DNA from: Alphaproteobacteria bacterium
GTDB lineage: Bacteria > Pseudomonadota > Alphaproteobacteria > Reyranellales > Reyranellaceae
DNA length: 64,000 nucleotides
NCBI GenBank assembly: GCA_017308235.1
Contig: JAFKFL010000012.1
Location: 296,144-360,143 of the forward strand
Direction of reading: 5' to 3'
Every line of letters begins with the position of its first letter. Position 1 is the first letter of the stretch. The position numbers and the translations under genes are program-made. The notes beneath the pieces were generated by a model. The model was not told where the DNA came from, searched no databases, and worked only from the letters and a program-made list of their open reading frames with translations. Positions 7,648 through 16,856 of the stretch are shown piece after piece.

Positions 7648-10365
7648 CTATGCCGACTGCATGAGCTCGCCATAGAGCCCGCCCTTCTTCTCGAGTTCAG
7701 CCGGCTCACCCTGGACCACGATCTTGCCGGCCTTCATGACAACGATGCGATCGAATGGCTCGGCCTGGTCCGGCCGATTCGCGATCCACACCACACCACG
7801 CCCCTCTTTCGCCGTCGCCAGGATGTTGTCTCGAATGCGGTCCTGGGTCCGGCCATCGAACACTGCGACCGCCTCGTTCACCACCAGGAACTGCGGCCGC
7901 TTGATCAGCGCGCGCGCAATGCCGAGCTTCTGACGCTGGGTCGCCGGCAAGCGCTTGCCTGCCACGCCGACATTGTACTCCAGGCCGACTTCGATCACCG
8001 AATCGCGCAACTTGAGCTCGGTCAGCACTTGGGAGATCAGGGCAACGATGCGGGTTTCGGCCTGGGCCTGGCCGTAGACCAGACGGCCGAACAGCACATT
8101 GTCCTGCACCGTGGCCGCGCTGTTGTAACGTTGGACGTCGTAGAACTCGACCTCGCCGCGCAGCGCATCGGGCAGATGGGCCGCGAACGCGCGGCGGGCC
8201 GCGAGCAGCCGTTCCTCCATCGCCGCGTCGATCAGGCCAAGGCGGTGCCGGGCCTCGATGTAACGCAGCGGCAGGGTCATCAGGCGCAGGCGGTCGGCCT
8301 CCGGCACCGCCTCGGCGCCCTTGCCGCCCAGGCGCTGCAGGAGCAGGCGCACGTTGGGTAGTTCGTCGGCCGAGATGAAGCTGTACTGCTCAAACAGCGG
8401 ATTGTCGGGCGACAGGCCGGAGAAGAGTTCGACCATGGTCTCGGCGATTGAAAGGCCCATCCGCAGCAGATCCTGATCCAGGCCGGCATCCTTCAGGACC
8501 GACTGTACGTAAGGCTCGGCGGCAAGCCGGTCGCTGTCGAACCCACGCCCGACCGGCGTGCCAAATAGGAGGTTCTCCGCCACCGACAGGTTCTTGTTGT
8601 ACTTGTCTGGATCGAACGGCTCGATCAGCCCGGCATAGGCGGGGTCCTGCAGCCGGACGTGGAGCGCCTTGCGCGCGGCCAGGATCTTCTCCGCGAGATC
8701 AGGTCGGCGATTGCCGTCGATGGCGCCGCGCAGCCCCAACGAATAGATCTCCTCGTCGAACTCGACCTGCGTCAGCGTCTCGACGATACGAGGCAGCAGG
8801 TCCGCCGGCCCGGTGGCGCCGGCCAGCTCATAGTCGATCCAGTCGGCATTGGGATCGAGCACCGGATTGCCGGCGCGCTCGGCCTCGCGCCAGAACGCCT
8901 CGCGCGCCATGCGGGCTGCATCGTCGTAGGCCGCTGGCGCGATCGGTCGGTGCTTCAGCCCCAGCAACAGGTTGTCGCGCACCGACAGGGGGAAGAGATA
9001 GGTCTCCTGGCCGATGTAGGCGGTGCGTGCACCCAGCACGGCCTCGGGAATCTGGAAGAAATCCTGGCCGTCGATCTTGATCGAGCCGCTGCTCGGCAGG
9101 ACGAGCCGTGCCAGTACCTGGCCCAGCACGTCCTTGCCTGAGCTTGCCGCGCCGATCACCGCCATCCGCGAGTCGGTCGAGACGGTGAGCGTGACGCCGT
9201 CGAGCTGCTTCAAGCGCCCGTCCTCGCTGACCGTGACGCTCGACAGGATGAACTCATGGCCGAGCATCGGCGGCGGCCCTTCGGGCAGCGCCTGCAGCTC
9301 TTGCGGCATCATGCCTTCGGGCTGGAACTGGTCGATCACCTGCTCGTACTTGATCTGCACGTCCTGGCGCTGCTGGTCCCAGTCGATCAGCTCCTTGATC
9401 GGCGAGGGCAGGTCCTTGTAGGCGAGCAGCACGCCCACCACCGCGCCGACGCTCATGTGGCCTTCGATGGCGAAGTAGCCGCCCAGCAGATAGATGGCGA
9501 ACGGCGTCGCCTGGGAGAGGATGTTGTTCCAGAACTTGGCGACGAACTTCTTGTTGTAGAGATCGAAGCGGATCCTGAAGATGTGGCCCAGCCGTTCGGC
9601 GATGTCGGCACGCTCGTAATTGGCCGTTCCGTGGATGTGGATCTCGCTCACGCCGTCGGCCGTCTCGGCAATGCGGCCGGCGAGCAGGCGCGCGGTCAGC
9701 TGGCGTTGGCGGCCGAGCACCAGCACGGGTTTGCGCAGGCGCGGCACGATCACCATCTGCACGGCCAGCAACGCGATCACCACGATGCTGAGCAGAAAAT
9801 TCTGCATCATGATGAAGGCGATCGCGGTCAGTGCCTGACCGCCGAGGAACATCGGCTGCACGAAGGCATCACCGATGAAGCCACCCAGCGGCTCGACCTC
9901 GTCCTTGATCATGGTGGCGAGCTCGGCCTGCTTGACCTTGCGGAAGTGCGCCGGCGGGAAGCGCAGGATCCGGTCGTAGAGCTCGTAGCGCAGGCGGCGC
10001 AGCATGCGCTCGCCCATGCGGCCCTTCAGGGTATTGATACTGCGCTTGAACTGGCTGTTCACGATTACCGCGGCCAGGAACACGAAGCTCATGATTACAA
10101 GATACTGGAGCTGGTCGACGCGAATTCCATCAAACAGCCGCAAAACATGACCGCCGAGGAAGTCAGGCAGCGGAATCTCGAGCGTCAGGACGCGCACTTC
10201 AGCTGCAGCCTTGAACGCGTTTCCCGAGATGCCGTTGTTGACGATCGCCTTCGGGACGGTCAGGGACAGGAAGTAAAAGACCTGCGCCAACACCACGAGG
10301 CCGAGGATGACAAGCTGCTCGGGCCGGCTGTGTCGCCAGATATAAGAGAACAGACTGCGATGCAT
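7648..10365 (-). CDS. ABC exporter with degenerate, repeat-expanded ATPase domain
   Basis: About 905 residues from the ATG at 10365 (an in-frame GTG at 10383 adds six). Residues 10-320 form an ABC type-1 exporter membrane domain. The ATPase domain departs from canon: Walker A is GAASSGKD (about 405-412, Ser/Thr replaced by Asp), the signature is LPATQ (806-810), Walker B reads FLVVNEA (Asp to Asn, Glu kept), and the H-loop position reads WIANR (His to Asn). About 390 residues separate Walker A from the signature, some 300 more than usual. This stretch holds three copies of an SVxxNLLxG motif (about 460-469, 593-602, 751-760) with helical units between. It may be a low-activity or non-hydrolysing transporter. 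It heads the leftward operon, divergent from the glycosyltransferases. Confidence 0.85.
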   Translation of the reverse strand: MHRSLFSYIWRHSRPEQLVILGLVVLAQVFYFLSLTVPKAIVNNGISGNAFKAAAEVRVLTLEIPLPDFLGGHVLRLFDGIRVDQLQYLVIMSFVFLAAVIVNSQFKRSINTLKGRMGERMLRRLRYELYDRILRFPPAHFRKVKQAELATMIKDEVEPLGGFIGDAFVQPMFLGGQALTAIAFIMMQNFLLSIVVIALLAVQMVIVPRLRKPVLVLGRQRQLTARLLAGRIAETADGVSEIHIHGTANYERADIAERLGHIFRIRFDLYNKKFVAKFWNNILSQATPFAIYLLGGYFAIEGHMSVGAVVGVLLAYKDLPSPIKELIDWDQQRQDVQIKYEQVIDQFQPEGMMPQELQALPEGPPPMLGHEFILSSVTVSEDGRLKQLDGVTLTVSTDSRMAVIGAASSGKDVLGQVLARLVLPSSGSIKIDGQDFFQIPEAVLGARTAYIGQETYLFPLSVRDNLLLGLKHRPIAPAAYDDAARMAREAFWREAERAGNPVLDPNADWIDYELAGATGPADLLPRIVETLTQVEFDEEIYSLGLRGAIDGNRRPDLAEKILAARKALHVRLQDPAYAGLIEPFDPDKYNKNLSVAENLLFGTPVGRGFDSDRLAAEPYVQSVLKDAGLDQDLLRMGLSIAETMVELFSGLSPDNPLFEQYSFISADELPNVRLLLQRLGGKGAEAVPEADRLRLMTLPLRYIEARHRLGLIDAAMEERLLAARRAFAAHLPDALRGEVEFYDVQRYNSAATVQDNVLFGRLVYGQAQAETRIVALISQVLTELKLRDSVIEVGLEYNVGVAGKRLPATQRQKLGIARALIKRPQFLVVNEAVAVFDGRTQDRIRDNILATAKEGRGVVWIANRPDQAEPFDRIVVMKAGKIVVQGEPAELEKKGGLYGELMQSA

Positions 10366-10558
10366 CGGACCCCGGATTGCCACCGGCTCGAATCACCTAT
10401 ATTCGATCAGACCCTTGATTACATTTAATATTTTTGCAACCGGCCGGGGGTTCGCAGCCTGCCCGGCCCTGTGGCATAGTTCCTCAAATTCACCGGTCGG
10501 GGCAAGTGCAACGACCAAGGGAATGGCCACAGGGACGGCCACGGGGAGATCGCGTCGC

Positions 10559-11848
10559 ATGTCCGCCAGCAACCGGTCAAAACGTGTGCTGCTCTATAGC
10601 CACGATTCCTACGGCCTCGGCCATGTCAGCCGCTGTCGCACCATCGCCAATGCCATCGTCGAGGCCGACAGCTCGATCTCGGTCCTGATCCTGTCGGGCT
10701 CGCCGGTGATCGGGTCCTACGAATTCCGGTCCGGCATCGATTTCGTGCGCATCCCCGGCATGGTGAAGCAGATCACCGGCGAATACGACGCTGCCAATCT
10801 GCGCGTCGGCGTCGAGCACACGCTTGCGATCCGCACCCGCATCATCCGCGACACCGCCGATATCTATCGGCCCGACCTTTTCATCGTCGACAAGGAACCG
10901 CTCGGCCTGCGCGGCGAGGTCGTGCCTGCGCTCGAGCTTTTGAAAGAGCGCGACACGCCGCTGATCTTCGGCTTGCGCGACGTGGTCGACGATCCCGCTC
11001 AGCTCGCCGTCGAGTGGCAGCGCAAGAAGGTGATGCCCGCCTTGCGCGATCTCTACGACGAAATCTGGGCCTACGGCCTGCCGCAGGTGAACAAGCCCCT
11101 GGCCGGTCTCGACCTGCCGCCGTCGGTCCGCCACAAGACGATCTACACCGGCTATCTCCGCCGCGACCTGCCCCTGCATGTCGACCTGCCGCACGAGATC
11201 GAGGAGACCGATGAACCTTTCATCCTGGTGACGCCAGGCGGTGGGGGCGACGGCGAGGATCTGGTCGATTGGGTGCTGTCGGCCTACGAGGCCGACCCGC
11301 ACATCCCCTACGGCGCGGTGATCGTGTTCGGTCCGTTCATGGCGGCGACGGCACGCGAGGCCTTCAAGGAGCGCGCGGCGCAATTCCCCAACATCCGCAC
11401 GCTGACCTTCACCAACAACCTCGGCGCCTTGATGCATCGCGCCGCTGGCGTGGTGGCGATGGGGGGCTACAACACTTTTTGCGAGATCCTGTCGTTCGAC
11501 AAGCGCGCCATCATCGTGCCGCGTACGCGGCCGCGGCTGGAGCAGTTCATCCGGGCCCGCGCTGCGCGTAATCTCGGCCTGGTCGAGATGCTGGATGCCG
11601 AGGCCGGGCGCGATCCTCTTGTAATGGCGACGGCCCTGCGCCAGTTGCCGCAGCAAGGCCTGCCGAGCAATGTGATCGTTCCTGGCCTGCTCGATGGCCT
11701 TCCCAATGTCTGGCGGCTGGTTTCCAAGCAGCTGTCCCATCCCCATCGCGGCCTCGCCTCCATCGACGGGACGGCAATCGACGAGTTTGGCACAAGCGAG
11801 CCCTCCACGGACCTTCCCGACAATGTCACGGCGCGCGCCAAGCTCTAG
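10559..11848 (+). CDS. COG4671-type (MurG-like) glycosyltransferase
   Basis: A 429-residue predicted GT-B glycosyltransferase. The N-lobe opens RVLLYSHDSYGLGHVSRC, the glycine/His acceptor loop; RPDLFIVDKEPLG and PLIFGLRDVVDDP follow. The C-lobe has ILVTPGGGGDG and the MurG-like donor segment MGGYNTFCEILSFDKRAIIVPR, then EQFIRARAARNLG. A paralogue lies at 14959-16092 in the same operon. The start chosen is ATG 10559 after a ggggag site; an upstream in-frame ATG at 10523 would add 12 residues. It is first in a rightward operon, 193 bp from the divergent ABC exporter. The intervening DNA has an AT-rich patch (about 10414-10436) likely to hold promoters. Sugar and acceptor are unknown. Confidence 0.8.
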   Translation: MSASNRSKRVLLYSHDSYGLGHVSRCRTIANAIVEADSSISVLILSGSPVIGSYEFRSGIDFVRIPGMVKQITGEYDAANLRVGVEHTLAIRTRIIRDTADIYRPDLFIVDKEPLGLRGEVVPALELLKERDTPLIFGLRDVVDDPAQLAVEWQRKKVMPALRDLYDEIWAYGLPQVNKPLAGLDLPPSVRHKTIYTGYLRRDLPLHVDLPHEIEETDEPFILVTPGGGGDGEDLVDWVLSAYEADPHIPYGAVIVFGPFMAATAREAFKERAAQFPNIRTLTFTNNLGALMHRAAGVVAMGGYNTFCEILSFDKRAIIVPRTRPRLEQFIRARAARNLGLVEMLDAEAGRDPLVMATALRQLPQQGLPSNVIVPGLLDGLPNVWRLVSKQLSHPHRGLASIDGTAIDEFGTSEPSTDLPDNVTARAKL

Positions 11849-11964
11849 GACTTGCTTGGCAATGTTGGAATACAAGCTACCTCACCCCGAGGAACAGCCA
11901 CGGCCTCTGCAGGGGGAGCGAGATTTTGTCTGGGCGCTAAGAGCTTCTAAAACATCGGTGAGAT

Positions 11965-13257
11965 ATGACGGACGGAAATGACGCGCGCATCGCGGTCGTA
12001 GTGAAATGCTGGCCGCGATTGTCGGAAACCTTCATCGCCCAGGAGATGACCGGGCTGGAGGCGCGTGGGCTCAAGCTCGTGATCTATTCGCTGCGGCTGC
12101 CGACCGATCCCGCCGTCCATCCCGCACATGCGCGGGTCAAGGCGCCGATCGTTTATATGCCCGAGTATCTCAAGAACGAACCGCTGCGTGTGCTGCGCTC
12201 CTGGTGGAAGGTCCGCAAACTGCCGGGCTACCGCGCCGCCCGCGCGCGCTTCCTGCACGACCTCGTGCGCGATCGCACGCCCAACCGCGTCAGGCGCTTC
12301 GGCCAGGCGATGGTGCTGGCCGCCGAGATGCCGCAAGGCATCGAGCGCATGTACGCGCACTTCATCCATACCCCGGCCTCGGCGACGCGCTACGCGGCGC
12401 TGATGCGCGGCTTGCCGTGGAGCGCGTCGGCGCATGCCAAGGACATCTGGACCAGCCAGGAATGGGAACTGCGCACCAAGCTCGGCGACATCGATTGGCT
12501 GATCACCTGCACGCGCTTCGCGCTCGGCCGGCTGAAGGAGCTGGTGGCCGATCGCAACCGGCTGCGCCTTGTCTATCACGGCCTCGATCTCGCCAACCTG
12601 CCGGTGCCGCCGGCCGAACGTTCGCGGCGCGATGGCAGCGATCCCAAGGATCCTGTCGTCATCCTGTCGGTCGGCCGGCGCGTCGCCAAGAAGGGCTACG
12701 ACGACCTGCTGGCTGCCCTGGCGCGCCTGCCCAAGGATTTGAACTGGCGTTTCGAGCATATCGGCGCGGGCGTGCTGGGCGACAGCTTCGAGCAGACGGC
12801 CGAGAAGCTGGGCATCGCCGAACGCTGCGTTTGGCACGGCGCACGGCCGCAGGCCGAGGTCTTCGCGGCCTACCAGCGCGCCGACATCTTTGTGCTGGCC
12901 AGCAAGACCGCCGATGACGGGGATCGTGAGGGCATGCCCAACGTCCTGCAGGAGGCAGGCTACCAGCGCATGGCGATCGTCTCGACGCGCTCGGCGGCGA
13001 TCGGCGAATTCATCACCGACCAGGACAACGGCCTGCTGGCTGATCCTGGCGCGCCCGAGCAGCTTGCGGTGGCGCTCGAACGGCTGGCGCGCGATCCCGA
13101 GATGCGCGCGCGCTTCGGCAACCGGGCCAACGAGATCGTCCGTACGCGCTTTTCCTACGAAGCCGGTGTCGACTGGATCGCCCGCTCGCTCGCCCAGCCG
13201 GCCAACAGCAATCTCGCGCCACAGATCGAGACGCCCGAGGTTCGTGCGGCGGAGTAG
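11965..13257 (+). CDS. Family 4 glycosyltransferase
   Basis: A 430-residue GT4 retaining glycosyltransferase. The N-lobe begins VVVKCWPRLSETFIAQEM, with the SETF loop seen in colanic-acid-type GT4 enzymes. The C-lobe opens VVILSVGRRVAKKGYDDLL; the donor-site ExxxxxxxE motif is EGMPNVLQE. A predicted HAKD motif (SASAHAKDIWT) is also typical. It ends 2 nt before the next GT4 gene. It probably adds a sugar to a surface glycan or glycolipid; the target is unknown. About 115 bp of non-coding DNA precede it, containing a weak resemblance to the family B repeat. Confidence 0.88.
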   Translation: MTDGNDARIAVVVKCWPRLSETFIAQEMTGLEARGLKLVIYSLRLPTDPAVHPAHARVKAPIVYMPEYLKNEPLRVLRSWWKVRKLPGYRAARARFLHDLVRDRTPNRVRRFGQAMVLAAEMPQGIERMYAHFIHTPASATRYAALMRGLPWSASAHAKDIWTSQEWELRTKLGDIDWLITCTRFALGRLKELVADRNRLRLVYHGLDLANLPVPPAERSRRDGSDPKDPVVILSVGRRVAKKGYDDLLAALARLPKDLNWRFEHIGAGVLGDSFEQTAEKLGIAERCVWHGARPQAEVFAAYQRADIFVLASKTADDGDREGMPNVLQEAGYQRMAIVSTRSAAIGEFITDQDNGLLADPGAPEQLAVALERLARDPEMRARFGNRANEIVRTRFSYEAGVDWIARSLAQPANSNLAPQIETPEVRAAE

Positions 13258-13259
13258 GA

Positions 13260-14366
13260 ATGCGCGTGCTCCTGCACACGCCGCTGAAGCCGCCCGACAG
13301 CCCCATCGCCTCCGGCGACCGCGAGATGGCAAGAGGCCTGCAGCGCCTGCTGGTCGGTCTCGGTCATCGGGTGGTGATGCCGGCGGAGAGCCGCGTCGCG
13401 CCAGGTGTTCCCGCACCGGCGGCCCATCTCGCCCTGGAAAGGCGCGCCCGCGATCAAGCGCGGCGCATCATCGCCCGCTGGCGGGCGATGCCGAAGCGCC
13501 ATCCTGAGCGGTTCGATCTCTGGTTCACCTATCATTCCTGGTACCGCAAGCCCGATTGGCTGGGACCGCTGGTGACGCGCGCGCTTGGCATTCCCTACGT
13601 GATCGCCGAAGCCTCGCATTCCCCGCGCCGGGCGCAGGGTCCGACACGGCTCGGCCATCGCGCCGCGGAGCGGGCCATCGCCGCGGCCGACCTGGTGCTG
13701 ACGGTCAGTCCCCGGGACATCGCGGGCGTGAAGATGCGGCTGAAGCCGGGAGCCCACCAGCGGCCCTTGCCGCCCTTCATCGATGCCTCGCCTTTCCGGG
13801 CGGCCGCGGCGCAACGAGGGGCCAACGACCCGCCGGTGCTGCTGAGCGTCGGCATGATGCGTCAGCGCGACAAGCTCGATTCCTACCGTGTTCTCGCCAA
13901 GGCATTCTCCCTCCTCGCGGATCGGCCTTGGCGGGCGGTCCTGATCGGCGACGGGCCGGCGCGGGCCGAAATCGAGGCGCTGATGGCGCCGTTTGGACCG
14001 CGCGTGTGCTTCGCCGGCGCCGTGCCGCACGAGGCGCTGCCGGCGTTCTATGCCGCGGCAGACCTTTACCTGTGGCCCGCAATCAACGAAGCCTATGGCA
14101 TGGCTTTTCTCGAGGCTGAGGCGAGCGGCCTGCCCGTCGTCGCGGGTCGCACGGGTGGAGTGCCGGCGGTCGTGGCCGATGGCGTCGCGGGCATCCTGAC
14201 GCCGATCGGCGATGCCGCCGCATTTGCCGCGGCGGTTGCCCGCCTGCTCGATGATCCCGCCGATCGCAGCCGCTTCAGCGCGGGCGCGGCACGCCGCGTG
14301 CTGCAGCACCACGACGAACCCGTCGCGGCGCGAGAGCTCGGCGTCGCCTTGCAGTTGCTGCGATGA
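13260..14366 (+). CDS. Family 4 glycosyltransferase
   Basis: A 368-residue GT4-like enzyme. It opens MRVLLHTPLKPPDSPIASGDREMARGL, then LWFTYHSWYRKPDWLGP, a C-lobe start VLLSVGMMRQRDKLDSYRV, AVLIGDGPARAEIEAL, and the donor-binding segment NEAYGMAFLEAEASGLPVVAG. It starts 2 nt after the preceding GT4 stop and overlaps the following phosphatase gene by 4 nt (ATGA), so translation is coupled. Substrates cannot be inferred. Confidence 0.86.
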   Translation: MRVLLHTPLKPPDSPIASGDREMARGLQRLLVGLGHRVVMPAESRVAPGVPAPAAHLALERRARDQARRIIARWRAMPKRHPERFDLWFTYHSWYRKPDWLGPLVTRALGIPYVIAEASHSPRRAQGPTRLGHRAAERAIAAADLVLTVSPRDIAGVKMRLKPGAHQRPLPPFIDASPFRAAAAQRGANDPPVLLSVGMMRQRDKLDSYRVLAKAFSLLADRPWRAVLIGDGPARAEIEALMAPFGPRVCFAGAVPHEALPAFYAAADLYLWPAINEAYGMAFLEAEASGLPVVAGRTGGVPAVVADGVAGILTPIGDAAAFAAAVARLLDDPADRSRFSAGAARRVLQHHDEPVAARELGVALQLLR

Positions 14367-14962
14367 GCGGCGTGCCTTTCGCCATCCTTCGCCACGCGTC
14401 GACCGCCTGGAATGAATCACGTCGCCTGCAGGGCATGACGGACATTCCGCTCAGCGCCGACGGCGAGGCTCAGGCGCGGCAATGGCGCTTGCCCGCGCCG
14501 GCAAAAAACTGGAAGCGCATCAGCAGCCCGCTCGTGCGTGCGCGCCGAACGGCCGAGCTCGTGGAGCCCATGGCGCCAATCTCTATCGAGCCGCGTCTGC
14601 GCGAGATGAGCTTTGGCGTCTGGGAGGGTCACACGATCGCCGAGTTGCGCGAGACCGTCGGCGCCCCGTTCCTCGACGCTGAACGGCGCGGCCTCGACTT
14701 CCAGGCACCCAGCGGGGAATCGCCGCGCGCGACCATGGTACGGCTTTCGGATTGGTTGGCGGAGCTTGCGTCGGCCGGCGAGCCGGTCGTCGCGGTCACG
14801 CACAAGGCTGCGATCCGCGCGCTCCTTGCGCTGGCGACGGGATGGCAGATGACCGATCGCCAGCCGATGAAGCTCGATTGGCAAAGGCTCCATTACTTCA
14901 CCGCTCACCGCGACGGCGGTGTGACGGTCGATCGGCTGAACGTGGCGATGGACGGCGCATGA
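14363..14962 (+). CDS. Histidine phosphatase (phosphoglycerate-mutase-like) family protein
   Basis: A 199-residue member of the histidine phosphatase superfamily. The phosphoacceptor motif reads LRHASTAWNESRRLQGMTD, so the usual RHG is RHA. The second core is SPLVRARRTAEL, then the acid-base region FGVWEGHTIAEL and the distal catalytic His in VVAVTHKAAIRAL. It overlaps both neighbours by 4 nt, in the middle of a glycosyltransferase operon. A sugar-phosphate or lipid-phosphate substrate is therefore likelier than phosphoglycerate, which is inference from position. Confidence 0.82.
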   Translation: MSGVPFAILRHASTAWNESRRLQGMTDIPLSADGEAQARQWRLPAPAKNWKRISSPLVRARRTAELVEPMAPISIEPRLREMSFGVWEGHTIAELRETVGAPFLDAERRGLDFQAPSGESPRATMVRLSDWLAELASAGEPVVAVTHKAAIRALLALATGWQMTDRQPMKLDWQRLHYFTAHRDGGVTVDRLNVAMDGA

Positions 14963-16092
14963 CCCCGCGCGTCTTCTTCTACGTGCAGCATCTGCTGGGT
15001 ATCGGCCATTTGCGCCGCGCGGCTGTCCTGGCGCGGACCCTGGCCGAGGGTGGCTTCGACGTGCTTTTGGTCTCCGGCGGTGCGCCGTTGACGCTTGAGC
15101 TCGGGAGGGCACGCCTGCACCAGCTGCCTCCGGTCCGGGCGCGCGACGAAGGGTTGCGCGAGTTGGTCCGGCTCGACGGTGCGCCGATCGATTCGGCCTT
15201 TCGCACGGCCCGTGCGCAGGAGTTGGTGTCTCTCTTGCATGCCGAAGCGCCGTCCGTCGTGATCACCGAGCAATTTCCTTTTGGCCGAACGCAGCTGCGC
15301 TTCGAGCTCGTGCCCCTCCTTGAGGCGGCGCGCGCGCTGCACCGGCGGCCGCTGATCGTCTCGTCGGTCCGCGATGTCATGCGCCGGACGGTCTCGCCGC
15401 AGCGCGTCGCGGAAACGCTCGAAATGCTCGACGCCTTCGATCTCGTGCTGATCCATGCCGATCCCAGGATTGCCGACTTCGGTGCGAGCTTTGCCGCCTG
15501 GGACCGCATCGCCGCGCGCGCGGTCTATACCGGTTACGTCGCGTCGCCGGATCGCGGGACGTCGGCAAGCGACGCCGGCAAGGACGAGGTCGTCGTTTCT
15601 GTGGGCGGTGGCGCGGTTGGCGCGCCGCTCCTCAAGGCAGCGCTTGCGGCCCGCCGGCAAAGTGCGCTCGCGGACCGTCGCTGGCGGCTCCTGGTCGGCG
15701 CCAATCTCTCCGATGCCGACCGCGGGGCGCTGGGCGGACAGGACGGCGTCGTCATCGAGCCGGCGCGCACCGATTTCCCGACGCTGCTCGCCAACGCGGC
15801 GCTCTCGATCTCCCAGGCCGGCTACAACACCGTGGTCGACGTCCTGCGCTTCGCCGATCGTGCGGTGCTGGTGCCGTTTGCGACGGAACGCGAGACGGAA
15901 CAGTCCGACCGCGCACACCTTCTCGCGGCGCGGGGGATGGCGGCGGTGGTTCCGGCGGAGGCGCTCACGGCCAGCCGTCTCGCGGCGGGAATCGCTGAAG
16001 CATTGTCCGGTCCTTCGCTGCGCAGTTTCCCGCGTTGCAATGTCGATGGGGCAAAGAGGACTGTGGAACTGCTGCGGGCGAAGGTCGCATGA
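14959..16092 (+). CDS. Second COG4671-type (MurG-like) glycosyltransferase
   Basis: A 377-residue paralogue of the gene at 10559. The opening is RVFFYVQHLLGIGHLRRAAVLA, then PSVVITEQFPFGR, PLIVSSVRDVMRR, and the donor-lobe VVVSVGGGAVGAPLL. The MurG-like segment is SQAGYNTVVDVLRFADRAVLVP followed by ETEQSDRAHLLAARG. The ATG at 14959 overlaps the phosphatase stop, and the gene end overlaps the deacetylase start. Two COG4671 enzymes flanking two GT4 enzymes in one operon suggests an ordered oligosaccharide assembly. Confidence 0.8.
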   Translation: MTPRVFFYVQHLLGIGHLRRAAVLARTLAEGGFDVLLVSGGAPLTLELGRARLHQLPPVRARDEGLRELVRLDGAPIDSAFRTARAQELVSLLHAEAPSVVITEQFPFGRTQLRFELVPLLEAARALHRRPLIVSSVRDVMRRTVSPQRVAETLEMLDAFDLVLIHADPRIADFGASFAAWDRIAARAVYTGYVASPDRGTSASDAGKDEVVVSVGGGAVGAPLLKAALAARRQSALADRRWRLLVGANLSDADRGALGGQDGVVIEPARTDFPTLLANAALSISQAGYNTVVDVLRFADRAVLVPFATERETEQSDRAHLLAARGMAAVVPAEALTASRLAAGIAEALSGPSLRSFPRCNVDGAKRTVELLRAKVA

Positions 16093-16856
16093 GCAGTTGG
16101 CACGCCCTCGATGAGGAGATCGCGCGCTGGCGCGACGCCGGCCGCGTCGCCGAGCTGTGGTGGCGCGACGATGACGCCGTCGATGCGACGGCGGCACTCG
16201 ACCGCCTGCTCGGTCTGCAGCACCAGACCGGCCAGCCGCTTGCCCTCGCTGTGGTTCCGGCCCAGGCGACGTCCGCATTGGCGGCGCGGTTGGCGGACGA
16301 GCCGGACGTCGATGTGCTGCAGCACGGCTATGCCCATACCAATCATGCGCCGCCCACCGACAAGAAGAGCGAGCTGGGGCCCTATCGTCCGGCCATGGTG
16401 ACGCTGGGCGAGCTTGGCACCGGCTGGCTGGCGCTCGAACGGCTGTTCGGGCCGCGGGCCTTGCCGGTGCTGGTCCCGCCGTGGAACCGCATCGCGCCGG
16501 CACTGGTGCCCACCCTGCCCGAGATCGGCTTCTGCGGCCTCTCGACCTTCGGCCGCCATCCGCGCGCCGAAGCGGTACGGGGCCTGCGCCAGGTCAATAC
16601 GCATGTCGATCTCATCGACTGGAAGGGGCATCGAGGCTTTGTCGGCACGGAAGCGGCGCTCGCCACCCTTGTGATGGCGCTTGGTGCCGCGCGAAGCGCG
16701 TCAGAAGAGCCGATAGGCATGCTCAGTCACCATCTTGCCATGGACGAAGCGGGCTGGGATTTCCTAAGGTCGTTGCTGGGGAGAACAAGGACAATGTCGG
16801 GCGTCGAGATGCGCGCCGCCAAGCGCGTTTTCGCGTCACGGGAGGCGCGGGCTTGA
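16089..16856 (+). CDS. Polysaccharide deacetylase-like protein
   Basis: A 255-residue NodB-like (CE4) protein. The metal/catalytic motif 1 appears as LWWRDDDAVD, motif 2 as VLQHGYAHTNHAP (HxxxH), and the later PPWNR segment corresponds to motif 3. A distal MLSHHLAMD supplies the late His. CE4 enzymes remove N- or O-acetyl groups from polysaccharides. No signal peptide is seen, so it may act on a cytoplasmic, lipid-linked precursor. It overlaps its upstream neighbour by ATGA and the next gene by TTGA. Confidence 0.85.
   Translation: MSSWHALDEEIARWRDAGRVAELWWRDDDAVDATAALDRLLGLQHQTGQPLALAVVPAQATSALAARLADEPDVDVLQHGYAHTNHAPPTDKKSELGPYRPAMVTLGELGTGWLALERLFGPRALPVLVPPWNRIAPALVPTLPEIGFCGLSTFGRHPRAEAVRGLRQVNTHVDLIDWKGHRGFVGTEAALATLVMALGAARSASEEPIGMLSHHLAMDEAGWDFLRSLLGRTRTMSGVEMRAAKRVFASREARA

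Noticed and set aside
11880..11921. Possible third family B repeat (ctcaccccgaggaa...)
   Set aside because: Only the first dozen bases resemble the family and no paired arm is found.
14905..16503. Minus-strand frame of about 532 codons over the glycosyltransferase operon
   Set aside because: Arg/Ala-rich shadow with no motif; the plus-strand genes are coupled by overlaps.
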